Origin: a virus
Virus record (IMG/VR): IMGVR_UViG_3300037189_011821
Span: 1-57,938 of that record
Length of the DNA: 57,938 bases
Strand: one strand, 5' to 3'
The stretch's first letter is position 1. Every line of letters starts with the position of its first letter. The notes under the pieces were generated by a model. The model saw only the letters and a list, made by a program, of their open reading frames with translations, did not search any database and was not told the DNA's origin. Below, piece by piece: positions 57,092 through 57,938 of the stretch. A program made the translations under genes and the position numbers.

Positions 57092-57938
57092 TCAATCTTC
57101 AGCAAGACGCTGGAAGTAGGAAAGAGCATCATCTTCATCATCATCCTGAGAGATCTTAGGAAGTGATGGAGTCTTAGAGCGAGCATAGGACTGCTCCAAC
57201 TCTTCTACTACACGATCTTGAACTGTAGGAGTTTTCTCATACTCTTCAAGATCATCCTCTTGCTCAACTACAGCACGAGAACGTGTTGGACTTTGAAGAC
57301 CAAGAACTGCGTTAAGACGTGCTTCCAGTTCTTCGTAGGACTTAAACTGATCGGGAGCAGTTACTGCTGCCAGAGAATACTCTTTCTTCCAGAGGGCTTC
57401 CAGAGCATCGTCATCATCCAGTAGTGGTTCAGGTGAACCAAACTCAGATTTGTCGTAGTTCCAATACCCATCTTTCTTTACGATTTTGAGTTTGAAATTC
57501 GCACCCTCCCAGAAGTCAAAAGGATTGATAGGAGTTTCATCCTCAAACTCAGGTTGCATTGCTTCCATAATCTTGTCAAAGATTTTCTTGCCATACTTGA
57601 ACAGGAAAACTTTGCCTTCGTTTTGAGGATTGGTAGGATCTTTTACAACATAAATGTTGGAATAGTAAGACAGTTTACGCTTTTGCTTACGAACTGTTTC
57701 CTTATCTTTATCGCTACCACTATTCCAAAGTTTGCGATTGTATTCAGAAACAGGATCTTTTTGTCCAAGGGTGGTCAGAGAGTTTTCAATAAACCAACCA
57801 CCAGCACCTTGGAAACCGTGAGAATACATCTTTGCCCAAGGAACATCTTCTCCTTCAGGGGCAGGAAGGAAACGAATCACTGCAAAACCGTTTCCAGTTT
57901 TATCAAGTTCGGGTTTCCAAAGACGGTCATCTTCGCCA
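57092..57938 (-). CDS. 32: gp32 single-stranded DNA-binding protein, 5' end cut by window edge
   Basis: The frame stays open to the right edge: residues before the visible GTG read ...WKPELDKTGNGFAVIRFLPA, so GTG encodes an internal Val, not the start. Core matches to T4 gp32 are IRFLP, FKYGKKIFDKI, PFDFWEGANFKLK, NYDKSEFG and QFKSYEELEARLN, with an acidic C-terminus (DDDEDDALSYFQRLAED) that recruits replication partners. In T4 a zinc ribbon (three Cys and one His) lies in the core; here that region (SHGFQGAGGWFIENSLTTLG) has no Cys. It is convergent with gp53 with no spacer. Confidence 0.9.
   Translation of the reverse strand, partial: GEDDRLWKPELDKTGNGFAVIRFLPAPEGEDVPWAKMYSHGFQGAGGWFIENSLTTLGQKDPVSEYNRKLWNSGSDKDKETVRKQKRKLSYYSNIYVVKDPTNPQNEGKVFLFKYGKKIFDKIMEAMQPEFEDETPINPFDFWEGANFKLKIVKKDGYWNYDKSEFGSPEPLLDDDDALEALWKKEYSLAAVTAPDQFKSYEELEARLNAVLGLQSPTRSRAVVEQEDDLEEYEKTPTVQDRVVEELEQSYARSKTPSLPKISQDDDEDDALSYFQRLAED

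Noticed and set aside
57878-57880. GTG as start codon of gp32
   Set aside because: The frame continues upstream to the window edge and encodes conserved gp32 residues (KPELD, GNGFAVIRF), so this GTG is an internal Val.

Overview
The window is a piece of an AT-rich genome of a T4-like contractile-tailed phage (myovirus) that very probably infects marine picocyanobacteria (Synechococcus/Prochlorococcus). Recognisable T4 core proteins are gp32 (partial), gp53, gp48, a gp4-type head-completion nuclease, a gp26-like hub/chaperone protein, a gp27-like hub and a gp5-type spike hub. A CP12-like Calvin-cycle inhibitor gene, several 2OG-Fe(II) oxygenases, S74 chaperone-tailed fibres and collagen-like fibres all point to a cyanomyovirus.

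Layout, left to right. 1-7034: minus-strand virion fibre/structural genes, starting with a collagen-like protein cut by the left edge. 7068-8506: two 2OG-Fe(II) oxygenase genes behind a consensus sigma70-type promoter and a strong terminator (a moron-like insert). 8517-12234: a tandemly duplicated three-gene adhesin module with Gly-rich proteins. 12323-20718: a six-gene, mostly overlapping operon of glycosyltransferases, sugar methyltransferases, an SDR epimerase/dehydratase and 2OG oxygenases, with its own sigma70-like promoter. 20742-35403: large fibre proteins, three of them ending in a peptidase S74 intramolecular chaperone; one is a 1335-residue collagen-like protein with three copies of a 64-residue insert. 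35452-37451: a small island with a sigma70-type promoter, two tRNAs (Leu-UAA, Thr-UGU), five small genes, a Mom-like GNAT gene and a UUCG-loop terminator. 37448-54064: the tail/baseplate block on the minus strand, namely tube-like protein, gp26-like protein with a probable -1 frameshift extension, two tape-measure-like proteins carrying peptidoglycan hydrolase domains, gp27-like hub, CP12, gp5-type hub, a 1207-residue structural protein, a beta-helical spike-like protein and three further virion proteins. 54066-57091: a plus-strand block (gp4, a hypothetical, gp48, gp53). 57092-57938: gp32, convergent with gp53 and cut by the right edge.

Regulation is visible as two classes of site: T4-type late promoters (TATAAATA or TAAATA-core variants) in front of many structural genes, and three sigma70-type promoters in front of the accessory clusters. 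The strongest candidate for something undescribed is a textbook -1 frameshift site (U_UUU_UUC, 7-nt spacer, stem-loop) at the end of the gp26-like gene, just upstream of the tape-measure gene. It would give this T4-type phage a G/GT-style tail assembly chaperone pair. Other notable points are a 1266-residue enzyme with three glycosyltransferase-like, one methyltransferase and one 2OG-oxygenase-like region, a duplicated fibre cassette, and lysozyme domains moved from the gp5 spike into the tape-measure proteins. All assignments are by eye; no database search was run.
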